Under the pieces are notes generated by a model, which worked only from the letters and a program-made list of their open reading frames with translations, was not told the origin of the DNA and made no database searches. The position numbers and the translations under genes are program-made. From positions 17,752 through 81,751 of the forward strand of contig JACNKP010000052.1 in assembly GCA_014381985.1 (NCBI GenBank): a DNA stretch of 64,000 nt. Reading direction: 5' to 3'. Source of the stretch: SAR92 clade bacterium (GTDB taxonomy: Bacteria > Pseudomonadota > Gammaproteobacteria > Pseudomonadales > Porticoccaceae). Every line of letters starts with the position of its first letter. The stretch's first letter is position 1. Positions 1-9,908 of the stretch are shown here, piece by piece.

Positions 1-306
1 ACACAGCCTCAACAGCACCCGATTAGTCTTTACTTTAAAGTTTGGGGGCTGCTCTTTGTCCTAAGTAGTTTTTCTTATTTGGTTGACTACATGCAGTATC
101 AGGGGCTGCTTCGCTGGACTCTTATTCTAGTGTTTATGTTTTTAAAAGCCGGACTTATTGTCGCCGTATTTATGCATATGGTGTGGGAACGGATCGCGTT
201 TACGCTAGCAATTTTGTCACCACCGCTTTGCATTTTAGTGCTTATAGCCCTAATGGCTAGTGAGGCGAGCTACACTAACCTTAACCGTTTAATATTCTTT
301 GGTTAA
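1..306 (+). CDS. Cytochrome c oxidase subunit IV-type small membrane protein (5' end outside window)
   Basis: The frame is open from base 1, so the start lies upstream of the window; 101 residues are visible. There are three hydrophobic segments, with a conserved-looking stretch around the sequence FMHMVWER in the middle. This pattern (VWG, LFVLS, VDY, LRW, a KAGLIV helix, FMHM, WER) fits the prokaryotic cytochrome c oxidase subunit IV family, a small accessory inner-membrane subunit of haem-copper oxidases. The rest of the oxidase operon should lie just upstream. A TTG at 79 could act as an internal start but would remove the first membrane helix, so I read the gene as partial. It converges on the next gene, with only 3 bases between the stops. 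Confidence 0.75.
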   Translation, partial: TQPQQHPISLYFKVWGLLFVLSSFSYLVDYMQYQGLLRWTLILVFMFLKAGLIVAVFMHMVWERIAFTLAILSPPLCILVLIALMASEASYTNLNRLIFFG

Positions 307-309
307 AAC

Positions 310-867
310 TTAGGGCATCACTTTCACAAAGCGTTTGAACCGCTCTTGCATGCGAATAAACCAATGAGGGACAGATGGCCCTTCGCCGGCCATTTCAAGC
401 GTTGGGTGGTGGCTGATGATGTCAGATAAAAGCTGTTCTTTTTCGGCCTCGATATCAACAAAAAACAGATGTTTCCCAGCCTTCAGTTCTTTATCAAAAC
501 GCGCAAACCGCTTGTTTTTAATTTGAATTCCAAAAAACCCGCCTTCCCATGTACAGAACCCTAGAACTACAATAGATAGGAATACAAAAGGTATCCATGT
601 CGGTCCTTGCGCCCAACCAGAGAAGTGCGCAACCGCTATTACGGTAGCTGAGCCGGCGACCCCAACTAGAGCGCCTATTTCGGTGCCGTGCACCACATCG
701 GTTCGCAGTACAGCCTCGACCTCATGCAATTTAGTGTGGAGTGCGACCTCGCCATCATTCAAGCTTAAGACATGGATGTGTGGCGTTGAGATACCGTGAC
801 TTTCAAGCTCTTTTTCTACATTTTCCAGCTCATCGAGATTATTACTGATATAAAAATGACGTCTCAT
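310..867 (-). CDS. Conserved membrane protein of unknown function
   Basis: A 185-residue protein. I chose the ATG at 867 over a TTG at 882 because a G-rich Shine-Dalgarno-like stretch precedes the ATG at a usable distance. The N-terminal ~55 residues look like a soluble alpha/beta domain (starting MRRHFYISNN). Two adjacent hydrophobic segments follow in the middle, with glycine-rich stretches, then a basic segment and a soluble C-terminus. The layout resembles proteins with a stress-protein-17M-like or DUF1269-like glycine-zipper membrane segment, but I cannot assign a family with certainty. It is convergent with the oxidase subunit gene and has no informative operon partner. Confidence 0.55.
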   Translation of the reverse strand: MRRHFYISNNLDELENVEKELESHGISTPHIHVLSLNDGEVALHTKLHEVEAVLRTDVVHGTEIGALVGVAGSATVIAVAHFSGWAQGPTWIPFVFLSIVVLGFCTWEGGFFGIQIKNKRFARFDKELKAGKHLFFVDIEAEKEQLLSDIISHHPTLEMAGEGPSVPHWFIRMQERFKRFVKVMP

Positions 868-1019
868 TACTCTAACCCCCAACCTTTTTGTTATAAGTTA
901 TGGAGAAGGTCGAGCGAGACTCTAGGCGCGCTGAACTACTTAGCGCCTAGAATCTGCAAGCGCCTTCTATTTTAGTATAGAGCAGAGATTTAACTGTGTC
1001 GAATGGCGCTTTGCTTAGG

Positions 1020-1496
1020 TTAAGCCTGAAACTGTTTAGGGTTCATAAACATAAGTTTCACGATCAAATGTTCATCTAGAGGTTCGACTGCCATCATGAG
1101 GACATTTAGGTCTTCGCCTATCTGCACACCCGTGGGTAAATTAAATAAAAGGCCACCCGTAGCTTCATTTGTTAGGGTGCGTAGGTCTTTAAGATCCTTG
1201 TCTTTACGGCCCTCTGTTTCAAACTTCTCCAGCATTGTGCGTAGCGAAATGTCGAAATTTGGATAGTTGAATTGACCACAATATTCACTGCGATCTAGCT
1301 CGAGCTTAATAGGGATGACCATCCCACTTTCCTTTGCTGTCAATTCTCCTGATTGAACCTGATTGCCCTGCTTAAGCTCTTTAAAGAGTTTCTTAGCATC
1401 TTCAGGTTTTTGCCGAATGAATCCGGCCACTAAAATATTTACACCCATGTTAAACAGTTTTCGTGAATCGATGTTAATAGATTGTTCTTCGCTCAT
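1020..1496 (-). CDS. Hypothetical protein
   Basis: A 158-residue, mostly hydrophilic protein with no signal peptide and no membrane segment. I do not recognise it. It has a lysine-rich N-terminal half (residues 25-45) and a more hydrophobic C-terminal third. The coding case rests on an uninterrupted frame of normal codon usage with an ATG start, and on the absence of any competing gene. It stands alone on the minus strand between another unknown gene and divergent sdaA. Confidence 0.5.
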   Translation of the reverse strand: MSEEQSINIDSRKLFNMGVNILVAGFIRQKPEDAKKLFKELKQGNQVQSGELTAKESGMVIPIKLELDRSEYCGQFNYPNFDISLRTMLEKFETEGRKDKDLKDLRTLTNEATGGLLFNLPTGVQIGEDLNVLMMAVEPLDEHLIVKLMFMNPKQFQA

Positions 1497-1803
1497 TTTT
1501 ATACGCCATTTTGTTTTCTTTGAACTCTAACTTAAACGCTGATGAATTGTAATAGCTGGAGTTTTTTTCTTGGTCTACTTGTTAGTTTTTATGCTTTTGG
1601 CATAGCTTTAAGCTGCTAGTCGTTGCTGATTATGGCGGGTTCGCTTTTAAAACATTGTATTTTCACGATAAATGCGACTATGAAGCTTATTCGTTTCACC
1701 TATCAAAATCTCAGTACCAATATAGTCGATCTGACGCTGTTTTACTCCGCTTCTGGTTGATAGTTTGTTATGAGTCGATACTAAGTTAAAAAGGCAGTGA
1801 TGT
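1497..1803. other. Intergenic region, no gene seen
   Basis: About 307 bases between the divergent hypothetical gene and sdaA. It is AT-rich and must hold both promoters, but I see no convincing -35/-10 pair, hairpin or conserved RNA. A minus-strand open frame running through it (1647-1874) overlaps the start of sdaA and has no recognisable product, so I treat it as chance. Confidence 0.6.
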
Positions 1804-3198
1804 ATGGCAATTAGCGCACTTGATTTGTTTAAGATAGGCATCGGGCCCTCAAGTTCGCATACTGTCGGACCCATGCTGGCAGCTGCTCAATTTGCTGCCC
1901 ATTTAAAAGATGTTGGCGTCTTAAGTTCGGTGACTCGCGTGGTTGCCGAAATGTTTGGGTCTCTCGGTGCAACGGGCAAGGGACACGGCACACCAAAAGC
2001 TGTATTACTTGGTTTGGAGGGAGAGAATCCTGAATCTATAGACATTGCGAGCATAGCCACTAGGGTGGCTAATATTCGAGAAAATCATTGTTTAAATCTC
2101 TGTGGGAGCCATGTCATAAACTATGACCATGAAACAGATTTTTTCCTACATCGACGGAAAAGTTTACCCTTCCACCCCAACGGGATGACATTTTCTGCAT
2201 TTGATGTGCAGGGTAATAGCCTGAGTAAAAAAACATTCTATTCGGTTGGCGGTGGTTTTGTTATCGACGGCAATGCGCAGTCTGCTGACTGCCTTATCGA
2301 GGATAGTAGGAAGTTACCCTACGAGTTCGATTTTGGGGCAGAGATACTTACGTTATGTGCCACACATAATATGACTATTGCTGAGTTGATGCTGGCCAAT
2401 GAAAGCGCGTGGCGACCGGCTGCTGCGACTAGGGCAGAGCTTTTGAAGCTCTGGCATTTCATGAAGGAGTGTATTGACAACGGTATAGCCAATAGTGGAA
2501 TACTACCTGGCGGATTACAGGTGCCAAGAAGAGCTAAACATTTACATCTTCAGCTTGTTGCTAGATCTGAGTCGGTTGACCCTTTGGCAGTATTAGATTG
2601 GGTTACTCTCTACGCACTGGCAGTTAACGAAGAAAATGCGGCTGGCGGTAGAGTAGTCACGGCACCAACGAATGGTGCGGCAGGTATTATTCCGGCGGTA
2701 CTTAATTATTATCTTGAGTTTGTCCCCGGGGCCAATACAGATGGCGTGGTGGACTTTTTGTTAACAGCGGCAGCTATCGGTATTCTCTATAAAAAGAATG
2801 CGTCTATTAGTGGTGCAGAAGTAGGTTGTCAGGGCGAGATAGGGTCTGCCTGTTCTATGGCTGCCGGAGCCCTTACGGCTGTGCTGGGTGGCACTCCAGA
2901 GCAGGTTGAAAACGCGGCTGAAATTGGTATGGAGCACAATCTTGGGTTGACCTGCGATCCGATTGGAGGCCTAGTCCAGGTGCCTTGCATTGAACGTAAC
3001 GCAATGGGTTCTATTAAAGCCATTCATGCTTCACGCATAGCTTTACATGGCGATGGCAATCACTTTGTGTCATTGGATAAGGTCATTAAAACGATGCGTA
3101 AAACCGGTGAAGATATGCACAAGCACTACAAAGAAACCTCAAGAGGAGGTTTAGCCACTCAGGTTTTGGAGGTGCCTGTAAATATCATCGAATGCTAA
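1804..3198 (+). CDS. sdaA: L-serine ammonia-lyase (L-serine dehydratase), type 2, Fe-S
   Basis: Converts L-serine to pyruvate and ammonia in the cytoplasm using an oxygen-labile [4Fe-4S] cluster. The 464-residue single chain has the N-terminal beta domain (SSSHT at residues 16-20) followed by the alpha domain. The three cluster cysteines are C342 (in GCQG), C384 (LTCDP) and C395 (VPCIER); their spacing of 42 and 11 matches the known single-chain enzymes. The final residue, C464, is a cysteine, as in the Legionella and E. coli enzymes, where the C-terminal cysteine folds into the active site. A purine-rich site (AAAGGCAG) precedes the start. The stop overlaps the convergent purC stop. Confidence 0.95.
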   Translation: MAISALDLFKIGIGPSSSHTVGPMLAAAQFAAHLKDVGVLSSVTRVVAEMFGSLGATGKGHGTPKAVLLGLEGENPESIDIASIATRVANIRENHCLNLCGSHVINYDHETDFFLHRRKSLPFHPNGMTFSAFDVQGNSLSKKTFYSVGGGFVIDGNAQSADCLIEDSRKLPYEFDFGAEILTLCATHNMTIAELMLANESAWRPAAATRAELLKLWHFMKECIDNGIANSGILPGGLQVPRRAKHLHLQLVARSESVDPLAVLDWVTLYALAVNEENAAGGRVVTAPTNGAAGIIPAVLNYYLEFVPGANTDGVVDFLLTAAAIGILYKKNASISGAEVGCQGEIGSACSMAAGALTAVLGGTPEQVENAAEIGMEHNLGLTCDPIGGLVQVPCIERNAMGSIKAIHASRIALHGDGNHFVSLDKVIKTMRKTGEDMHKHYKETSRGGLATQVLEVPVNIIEC

Positions 3199-4298
3199 TC
3201 GACCAAGCCGTACTTTTCCCTCAGGACAGCTAAGATTTCGGCCTTAGGATTGTCGGAAATTTCAAGGGTTTGCCCAGTAATTTTTTCTGCCAAACTGACG
3301 TAGGTATTCGACACAGCCATCATTACTGATTCGGGCAAAGGGTTATCTCTTGCCAAGGCAGTTCGCTCATCCATACGGTTTTTATCTAGTAATATTTCGG
3401 GTTCGGGGAAGTGTCCGAGCAATAATTGACGAAAGCTCTCCTTAGAGTTTTCAACCACTTTTCCGTCGCGGTAGCTGGGCCCATCCCATATTCTTGAAGA
3501 GTCAGGAGTGCCCACCTCGTCCATATAGATTAGCTTGTCATTGCCAGCCCGATCAGTCACATAACCGAACTCAAACTTGGTGTCGACAAAGACCTGATCC
3601 AGTTTGGCTAGTTCTTCACTGATCACCGCAAAGCCTTCGCCTAGAAGTTTCTCATAGGTATCAATATCCCCGGGATTACTAAACTTAAAGGCAACATAAT
3701 TGTTTTCAATATCCGCTCTTGAGACGTTAACATCATCGACCTCAGGAACACCTGGAATACCGGTTAAGATTCCTTTAGTTGAGGGGGTAATGAGCAGCTC
3801 TGGTAATTTTTCGTCGCGCCCCAAGCCATCTATCATTTGGATACCACAAAATACTCGCTCTCCTTTCTCATAGGCGCGCCACATAGACCCAGTAATATAC
3901 TGCCGACAAATGGCTTCAATCATTACTGGTTTGGCTTTTTGTACAATCCAGACGAGAGGGTGGGGGACATCTAAAATGTGGCTCTCGGCAAGACCTTGCT
4001 CGCGAAACAGTTTAAACCAATGATTTGAGATGGCGTTCAAGGCGGCTCCCTTACCGGGAACTCCGCGCATGCCGCCTTCCGCTTGCCATATGCATTCAAA
4101 AGCCGAGATACGATCACTAATCACCATGATCGCTAGAGGTGCATCTGGGGCTACATCATAGTTATTTTCTTCGATTAGTCGTCGACTATCGCAGTCGGTG
4201 AGCCAATACACAGATCGCACTTTGCCGCTATGGACAGGTTTATCCGTGCGAATTGGAAGGTTATCGTTTACTGCTAATACTTTGTCCGCAAGACTCAT
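3195..4298 (-). CDS. purC: SAICAR synthetase (phosphoribosylaminoimidazole-succinocarboxamide synthase)
   Basis: Catalyses ATP-dependent condensation of CAIR with aspartate in purine synthesis. The 367-residue chain is the long form found in some gammaproteobacteria rather than the roughly 240-residue form. Recognisable elements are the N-terminal nucleotide-binding segment around [11 protein letters not shown], the central [12 protein letters not shown] region and the substrate-binding stretch KFEFGYVTD followed by [12 protein letters not shown]. It is monocistronic and convergent with sdaA; the two stop codons overlap by 3 bases, so no separate terminator fits between them. Confidence 0.95.
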   Translation of the reverse strand: MSLADKVLAVNDNLPIRTDKPVHSGKVRSVYWLTDCDSRRLIEENNYDVAPDAPLAIMVISDRISAFECIWQAEGGMRGVPGKGAALNAISNHWFKLFREQGLAESHILDVPHPLVWIVQKAKPVMIEAICRQYITGSMWRAYEKGERVFCGIQMIDGLGRDEKLPELLITPSTKGILTGIPGVPEVDDVNVSRADIENNYVAFKFSNPGDIDTYEKLLGEGFAVISEELAKLDQVFVDTKFEFGYVTDRAGNDKLIYMDEVGTPDSSRIWDGPSYRDGKVVENSKESFRQLLLGHFPEPEILLDKNRMDERTALARDNPLPESVMMAVSNTYVSLAEKITGQTLEISDNPKAEILAVLREKYGLVD

Positions 4299-4457
4299 AA
4301 GTTGTTACCTAGCTTGTTGCAATGTAAGTTGGTATGGGAAAATTAACAAGTCGACGATTCTAACAATTCGTAAACCGCGGAGCAAAGGAAAGATTAGTCT
4401 AATATCGGTTATTATGGCGCGTCGAGTTTGTAATCTACAACAGGAAAGGACATCTTT

Positions 4458-5354
4458 ATGCAGACCGTTTTGGTTACCGGAGGCAGTGGTTTTATCGGGC
4501 GACACTTTTGCCATGCAGCAACGCTGCTTGGTTGGGAGCTTATCGTACTCAGCCGTAATCCCGTGGCTGCAAAGATGGTTTTACCTGGGGCTGCGCAGAT
4601 AGTCTCTAACCTAGCTCAAATTAGTTCTGATCTAGCCATAGACTCAATCGTTAATCTTGCCGGTGAACCGCTTGCCGAACATCGTTGGACAGGTCATCGA
4701 AAAAAACAGTTCTATGCCAGCCGCTCAGGGTTGACAGATAGCCTCTATGATTTCTTTTGCGGGCGCCAGTCCCCACCCGCCACATTAATTAGCGGTTCTG
4801 CTATTGGCTACTACGGTTCCGGTTCAGATCCGAGGCACGAGGGAAGTGCCGCTGCCGATGGCTTCTCTCATCAGTTGTGCGATAGCTGGGAAAAAAGTGC
4901 CAGGCAGTTCGAATCTCTGGGTACACGGGTCTGCATGGTACGAACTGGCATTGTTCTTGGCGGTCAAGGAGCCTTGGCGAAAATGCTATTGCCCTTTAAT
5001 CTTGGTCTTGGTGGGCGAATTGGGGATGGTCGGCAAATAATGTCTTGGGTTCATATTACTGACATGGTCAATATTTTATTACACTGTATAACCGACGCAG
5101 AGCTGTCCGGACCGATTAACGCAACGGCCCCGAATCCGGTGGACAATAAAACCTTTGTCCAAGCTCTGGGTAAGATATTACATCGCCCAACACTAATACC
5201 AATGCCCGGTTTAATGGTCAAATTACTGTTTGGCGAGATGGGTGTTGAATTACTTCTCCAGGGGCAGTGCGTGATACCTAAAAAGCTCCAACAAAGCGGC
5301 TTTGAATTTAAATACCCAACACTTCCTCAAGCGCTTGAAGATTTGCTAGGCTAG
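4458..5354 (+). CDS. TIGR01777-family NAD(P)-dependent epimerase (YfcH-like)
   Basis: A 298-residue member of the atypical extended SDR family that includes E. coli YfcH. A Rossmann motif, TGGSGFIGRHFC, begins at residue 7. The family active-site region GSAIGYYG follows, and the C-terminal DUF1731-like domain carries the usual GxxLLLQGQ-like and PxxLxxAL patterns. The substrate of this family is unknown. An AGGAAAGG-like site about ten bases upstream supports the ATG at 4458. It stands alone between divergent purC and an SDR gene about 110 bases downstream. Confidence 0.85.
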   Translation: MQTVLVTGGSGFIGRHFCHAATLLGWELIVLSRNPVAAKMVLPGAAQIVSNLAQISSDLAIDSIVNLAGEPLAEHRWTGHRKKQFYASRSGLTDSLYDFFCGRQSPPATLISGSAIGYYGSGSDPRHEGSAAADGFSHQLCDSWEKSARQFESLGTRVCMVRTGIVLGGQGALAKMLLPFNLGLGGRIGDGRQIMSWVHITDMVNILLHCITDAELSGPINATAPNPVDNKTFVQALGKILHRPTLIPMPGLMVKLLFGEMGVELLLQGQCVIPKKLQQSGFEFKYPTLPQALEDLLG

Positions 5355-5464
5355 TTGCGGTAGAGCCACAAAAGTCTAGATCAATTAAGCGTAATAAGTA
5401 TACTAGACGGCTTTGTCATCACGATCGACAACAACTATAAAAAAATGCCAAAAGGAGTCTGGCG

Positions 5465-6292
5465 ATGAATGAACGTTTTAGCGGCAAAACAATTATTATC
5501 ACAGGTGCGTCTGCCGGTGTTGGTGCCGCCTGTGCACGCGCCTTTGCTACACAGAAAGCTAATCTGGTGTTGGTGGCCAGAGGTCAGCAAGGACTGGACA
5601 TTATTGAGGAAGAGCTCTCAGCGCAGACTAAGGTACTTACAGTCGCAATGGATGTCTCAAACGTCGAGCAATGTTTGGCACTGTTGGTCAAGGCTGAGGA
5701 GGAGTTTGGTACTGTTGATGTTCTGGTCAATAATGCTGGCATGCACAGCCGGGGCGACCTAGAAACTGTGGATCCTGCAGACGTGGGTGCCATGGTCGAT
5801 ATTAATATCCGCGCGCCCCTTGTATTATCCTGTGCAGCTATTCCCTATTTACGTCGCTCCGGTGGTGGCGGGATTGTTATGGTCGGGTCACTTGCAGGCA
5901 TGGCTCCCCTACAGGGCGCGGCAACCTATTCTGGTACTAAAGCAGGATTGCGAGCATTTGCATATGCCTTGGCGGATGAGATGCGCGGCACCCGAATTCA
6001 TGTTGGGGTGGTTTCTCCCGGACCAATTGATACGGGTTTTATTATGGATGAGATCGACAAGGTTGAAGACATTGTCTTTTCTCAGCCGATGAGCAGTCCT
6101 GGAGACGTAGCAGACGCTGTGCTGAAGATAGCAGCCGGAGATAAATTAGAGATTCCCATGCCAGCTGCCAGTGGTAAATTGACTAATCTAGGGTATCTGT
6201 TCCCCAGACTTCGACGTTACCTTCGTCCTAAGCTTTACGCTAAGGGTCGAAAGAATAAAGATAAGTACCGTAATCGGCAGGTTAACGAATAA
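5465..6292 (+). CDS. Short-chain dehydrogenase/reductase
   Basis: A 275-residue classical SDR. It has the glycine motif TGASAGVGAA near residue 13, NNAG near residue 89, and the catalytic YSGTK tetrad segment. The C-terminus is strongly basic, ending in an Arg/Lys-rich tail that may touch membrane or nucleic acid. The start is preceded by AAAGGAG. It is 15 bases upstream of the YbfF-like hydrolase gene, so the two are probably co-transcribed. The substrate cannot be inferred; nothing ties it specifically to the steroid island 9 kb away. Confidence 0.85.
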   Translation: MNERFSGKTIIITGASAGVGAACARAFATQKANLVLVARGQQGLDIIEEELSAQTKVLTVAMDVSNVEQCLALLVKAEEEFGTVDVLVNNAGMHSRGDLETVDPADVGAMVDINIRAPLVLSCAAIPYLRRSGGGGIVMVGSLAGMAPLQGAATYSGTKAGLRAFAYALADEMRGTRIHVGVVSPGPIDTGFIMDEIDKVEDIVFSQPMSSPGDVADAVLKIAAGDKLEIPMPAASGKLTNLGYLFPRLRRYLRPKLYAKGRKNKDKYRNRQVNE

Positions 6293-6307
6293 TTCTGGAG
6301 GCCTATA

Positions 6308-7069
6308 ATGAAGCTAAATTATATTGACCAAGGCACGGGACAACCTATCGTTTTATTGCATGGTATGTTTGGCTCTTTATCTAATTTAGGTAATATCGCT
6401 CGCGAGCTGGCCACCGGTTATCGAGTGATTAGTGCAGACCTGCGCAATCATGGAGATTCCCCCCATGAACAGGAAATGGATATTCCGTGTATGGCCGACG
6501 ATATCATCGAGCTTTTAGACGATCTTGGCTTGTCCTCAGCGAGTCTAATCGGTCACTCCTTGGGCGGTAAGATTGGTATGCAGGTGGCGCTCAATTATCC
6601 ATCGAGAATAACCAAGTTAGTAGTGGCGGATATTGCGCCAGTCGCCTACATGCCCCGCCAAGACGCGGCATTTAATGGGTTGCGGACGCTGTCTGGTCTT
6701 GAGATCAATAGTCGTGGACAAGCTGATACTGCCATGGCAGCGCATGTTCCGGAGTCTCAGACACGATCTTTTCTGCTAAAAAACCTCATGCGTAAAGTCG
6801 ATGGTAGCTATTGTTTGAAGATCAATATGTCTGCCATTATAGAAAACTATGAGAGTGCCTTGGTGGCTGCCCCAGAGGGCAATTCTTACTTTGGTCCGAC
6901 GTTGTTTCTGAAAGGTGAAACGTCGGCCTATATTCAGACTAAGCATCAATCTAGGATGATCGAACTATTTCCGAATATGAAACTGGATATCATAAAAGAC
7001 GTTGGTCATTGGTTACATGCTGAAAACCCAGTCGAATTTAATCGGCGGGTGACAGATTTTCTCATCTAA
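6308..7069 (+). CDS. Alpha/beta-hydrolase, YbfF-like esterase
   Basis: A 253-residue alpha/beta-hydrolase. It shows the oxyanion motif LLHGMFGS, the nucleophile elbow GHSLGGK (Ser near residue 83) and the catalytic histidine in DVGHWLHAE near the C-terminus. The ADLRNHGDSP segment after strand 3 is typical of the YbfF/PhaC-like esterase group that cleaves short acyl esters or acyl-CoA in vitro. A GGAGG site lies directly upstream. Its physiological role is unknown. It likely shares a transcript with the preceding SDR. Confidence 0.85.
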   Translation: MKLNYIDQGTGQPIVLLHGMFGSLSNLGNIARELATGYRVISADLRNHGDSPHEQEMDIPCMADDIIELLDDLGLSSASLIGHSLGGKIGMQVALNYPSRITKLVVADIAPVAYMPRQDAAFNGLRTLSGLEINSRGQADTAMAAHVPESQTRSFLLKNLMRKVDGSYCLKINMSAIIENYESALVAAPEGNSYFGPTLFLKGETSAYIQTKHQSRMIELFPNMKLDIIKDVGHWLHAENPVEFNRRVTDFLI

Positions 7070-7139
7070 CCCCTGAACAATTTGTCTAAATGGGTTAGAA
7101 TCTCGCCCATACAAATCATCGCATCAGGAATTTCCTAAA

Positions 7140-8336
7140 ATGTTCGAATCCCTAAAGCCCGTTGCCATTGACCCTATTCTTGGTTTAATGATCGCCTTTA
7201 AAGCTGACCCACGTTCAGAGAAAATTGATCTTGGTGTGGGTGTCTATCAGGATGATCGTGGTCGCACCCCCGTGATGGAGGCCGTAAAGACCGCCGAGGC
7301 ACGGCTTATGGATCTAGAAACAACCAAATCATACCAAGGTATGGCCGGGGATCCTGACTACAACCACCGGATGTTAAGACTACTGTTTGGTGAGCAGCAC
7401 AGCATACTGAATTCCGGTCGGGTAAAGAGTATTCAGGCGCCTGGTGGGTCAGGTGCGCTAAGAGTCGGTGCAGAAGTTATTTGTCGCGCTAGACCTGAGT
7501 CAAAACTGTGGGTGGGCGTCCCTACATGGCCTAATCATATACCATTGTTAGGTGGTGCTGGTTTCGAGATAAAAGAATATCCCTACTACGACATGGTCAA
7601 CCATAAAATTGACGTCCAAGCTATGATGGACGCCTTGCGTAGTGTCCCTGCTGGAGATATGGTCTTGCTTCATGGGTGCTGCCACAACCCGACGGGCGCA
7701 GACTTGTCTCATGAACAGTGGGATCAAATTGCCGACTTGGCATTGGAACGCGGTTTTATTCCATTTATCGACACGGCCTATCAAGGTCTTGGTGATGGAT
7801 TAGATGAGGATGGCTACGGCATGCGCATGATGGCTGAGCGACTTCCTGAGTTGGTCATTGCCTCCTCTTGCTCAAAGAATTTTGGGCTTTATCGTGAGCG
7901 TACCGGCTCCATTACCTTTATCGCTGAAACGCCGGAGCAAGCTGATATTGTCGTGAGTCAGGCGATGTCTACCGCTAGGTCCATTTATTCTATGCCACCA
8001 GCCCATGGTGCGTTGTTAGTGTCTATGGTGTTGGGCGATGATCAGTTGCGGGCTCATTGGCAAGCTGAGCTTGAGACAACGCGGTTGCGCATTAAATCTA
8101 TGAGAACACTGTTGTGCGACAGTATTCAAGATAACGAAGCGGGTCTGGACTTTAGTCACATTAAAGAGCAAAAGGGCATGTTTTCATTTCTGGGTATCAC
8201 TTCGTTGCAACTTGAGCGGTTACGTGATGAGTTCGGTATTTATATAGTGTCATCCACCCGCATTAACCTTGCTGGTGTTAACTCTAACAATATCGATTAT
8301 CTCAGCCAGTCAATGCTCAGGGTATTAAAGCCGTAG
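7140..8336 (+). CDS. Aromatic/aspartate aminotransferase, PLP-dependent
   Basis: A 398-residue fold-type I, subgroup I-alpha aminotransferase of the AspC/TyrB/PhhC type, which moves amino groups between aromatic amino acids or aspartate and 2-oxoglutarate. The N-terminal IDLGVGVYQDD motif, the CHNPTGAD loop, the PLP lysine in SSCSKNFGLYRERTG and the substrate arginine in SSTRINLAG are all present. TyrB and AspC activities cannot be separated by eye; the PhhC/TyrB type is the more likely reading. It is convergent with the aroK-like gene. Confidence 0.9.
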   Translation: MFESLKPVAIDPILGLMIAFKADPRSEKIDLGVGVYQDDRGRTPVMEAVKTAEARLMDLETTKSYQGMAGDPDYNHRMLRLLFGEQHSILNSGRVKSIQAPGGSGALRVGAEVICRARPESKLWVGVPTWPNHIPLLGGAGFEIKEYPYYDMVNHKIDVQAMMDALRSVPAGDMVLLHGCCHNPTGADLSHEQWDQIADLALERGFIPFIDTAYQGLGDGLDEDGYGMRMMAERLPELVIASSCSKNFGLYRERTGSITFIAETPEQADIVVSQAMSTARSIYSMPPAHGALLVSMVLGDDQLRAHWQAELETTRLRIKSMRTLLCDSIQDNEAGLDFSHIKEQKGMFSFLGITSLQLERLRDEFGIYIVSSTRINLAGVNSNNIDYLSQSMLRVLKP

Positions 8337-8348
8337 TTCGGAGAAGCC

Positions 8349-8876
8349 CTAGCTTATATAGGGCCGTGTGGCTGCAATCACTTGCTGAAGGCACTCTTCG
8401 ATGTCATGACCGCTGCAATCAATGCGTATATCCGCGTAACGGAGATAGAGCTCTCGGCGCTCAGCAAAAAGTTCAGTGAGCGACTGGCCGGGCTTTCTCA
8501 CGATTCCGCGGGTGTTGAAGTCTTTGATGCGGCGCGTTAACTCGTTAATGTCGACATCCAAAAATACAGTTACTGCATTAGCAGTTAAATGCGCCATTCC
8601 AGCGGAGGAATACACTGCGCTACCGCCAGTGGAAACGACTTTCTTTTGCGCTTGTTCTTTTAGTAACACCGCCTCTTCAACTGCACGTACTGCCTGGTAA
8701 TCACTCTGATCAAGAAGCTCTTGTATGGGCTTTCCGCACTCGAGTTCGATACTTTTATCGGTATCCACAAAATCCAGACCAAGATTATCCGCGATTAGCA
8801 CACCTATAGTACTTTTCCCTGCACCAGGCATGCCGATGAGGACTATGCTGGATATTGATTTATTTAAGGTGACCAC
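8349..8876 (-). CDS. Shikimate kinase-like protein
   Basis: A 175-residue P-loop kinase. The Walker A motif is GMPGAGKSTIG (residues 15-25). The shikimate-binding DTDKSIE and the STGGSAV glycine-rich loop follow, then a lid region with arginines. This is the AroK/AroL architecture and normal family length. The usual proteobacterial aroK-aroB neighbourhood is absent, so this may be a second or lineage-specific copy rather than the main aroK. It diverges from nadK with a 105-bp shared upstream region. Confidence 0.8.
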   Translation of the reverse strand: MVTLNKSISSIVLIGMPGAGKSTIGVLIADNLGLDFVDTDKSIELECGKPIQELLDQSDYQAVRAVEEAVLLKEQAQKKVVSTGGSAVYSSAGMAHLTANAVTVFLDVDINELTRRIKDFNTRGIVRKPGQSLTELFAERRELYLRYADIRIDCSGHDIEECLQQVIAATRPYIS

Positions 8877-8946
8877 TAATACTTGAACTCTAATAAGATT
8901 ATCTGGATATTATGCCTGAAATAGAGAGAAATGATCTTACAGTCTG

Positions 8947-8952
8947 TATAAT
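8947..8952 (+). promoter_or_regulatory. Putative -10 element for nadK
   Basis: A perfect TATAAT hexamer lies 30 bases upstream of the nadK start, in the short region between divergent genes. No good -35 hexamer stands at the expected 16-18-base distance, so this is a candidate only. Confidence 0.35.
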
Positions 8953-8981
8953 TACAGTAAATCATTCGGATGAGACGTTAG

Positions 8982-9878
8982 ATGGCACATTTTCAGCGTA
9001 TTGGATTGCTTGGCAACCTTGATTTACCTGCAGTTAAGGAGTCTCTGTATAAACTAGAGAGCTTCTTAGTTAGCCAAGGTCGAGACGTCGTGTATGAAGA
9101 GCAGACGGCTAACTTGGTCGATAGAGCGGTCGATAAGACACTACCTATTGCTCAATTTTCCGGTGAAATAGACCTCGGTATTGTAGTTGGAGGTGACGGC
9201 AGTATGCTCAGTGCTAGCCGCAAAATGGCTTCATTAGGCATCCCTCTTTTGGGTATTAACCGCGGCAAGTTAGGCTTTTTAACTGATATCTCGCCTGATG
9301 AAATTGAGGCTAGAGTTCTTACCGTGTTATCAGGTGAATACAAACAAACACGCCGATTTATGCTGGAGACATCTGTCACCCGTAATGGAAAGATCATCGG
9401 TACTGGTACTGCGCTTAACGACATCGTGCTGCACCCCGGTATGTCGGTTCGGATGATGACTTTTGAATTATATGTGGATGGTGAGTTCGTCTATAGTCAA
9501 CGATCCGATGGTCTGATCGTTGCCACACCAACAGGCTCCACTGCTTACGCCTTGTCAGCAGGTGGGCCACTGTTATTTCCTGAGCTGGATGCCATGGTTG
9601 TAGTGCCCTTGAATCCTCACACACTGAGTAGTCGACCTATAGCATTACATGGTAGTGCTCAGATTGAGCTAAAAGTGAGCACGCGCAATGAATTGCGCCC
9701 ACTAATCACCTGTGATGGGCACAATGATATTGTGACCGAACCTGGGGATGTTATTACGATTCAAAAGCATGCCCATGATATTTTGTTGATACACCCTAAA
9801 GATAATAATTTTTACGGGGTTTGTCGCTCAAAATTGGGCTGGGGTAGCCGCCTCGGCGTAGTCACAGAAAACGATTAA
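8982..9878 (+). CDS. nadK: NAD kinase
   Basis: Phosphorylates NAD+ to NADP+ with ATP in the cytoplasm. At 298 residues it has normal family length. The diagnostic GGDGSML motif begins near residue 68, followed by the LGINRGKLGFLTD segment, the NDIVLHPG region, and the PTGSTAYALSAGGPL motif that builds the NAD site. Diacylglycerol-kinase-like enzymes share the fold, but this motif set is specific for NadK. A rhomboid gene follows 30 bases later in the same direction. Confidence 0.97.
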   Translation: MAHFQRIGLLGNLDLPAVKESLYKLESFLVSQGRDVVYEEQTANLVDRAVDKTLPIAQFSGEIDLGIVVGGDGSMLSASRKMASLGIPLLGINRGKLGFLTDISPDEIEARVLTVLSGEYKQTRRFMLETSVTRNGKIIGTGTALNDIVLHPGMSVRMMTFELYVDGEFVYSQRSDGLIVATPTGSTAYALSAGGPLLFPELDAMVVVPLNPHTLSSRPIALHGSAQIELKVSTRNELRPLITCDGHNDIVTEPGDVITIQKHAHDILLIHPKDNNFYGVCRSKLGWGSRLGVVTEND

Positions 9879-9908
9879 CGTTTCGTTTGTAACGGATATT
9901 CTTAATTT

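Noticed and set aside
1647..1874. Minus-strand 75-residue open frame upstream of sdaA
   Set aside because: It overlaps the conserved N-terminus of sdaA antisense and has no recognisable product.
4198..4602. Plus-strand 134-residue open frame across the purC-epimerase gap
   Set aside because: It runs antisense to the purC start and out of frame through the epimerase start, both of which are clear genes.
8346..8364. Hairpin GCCCTA/TAGGGC between the aminotransferase and aroK-like genes as a terminator
   Set aside because: Stem of only six pairs, a seven-base loop and no T run on either side; it also overlaps the aroK-like stop.
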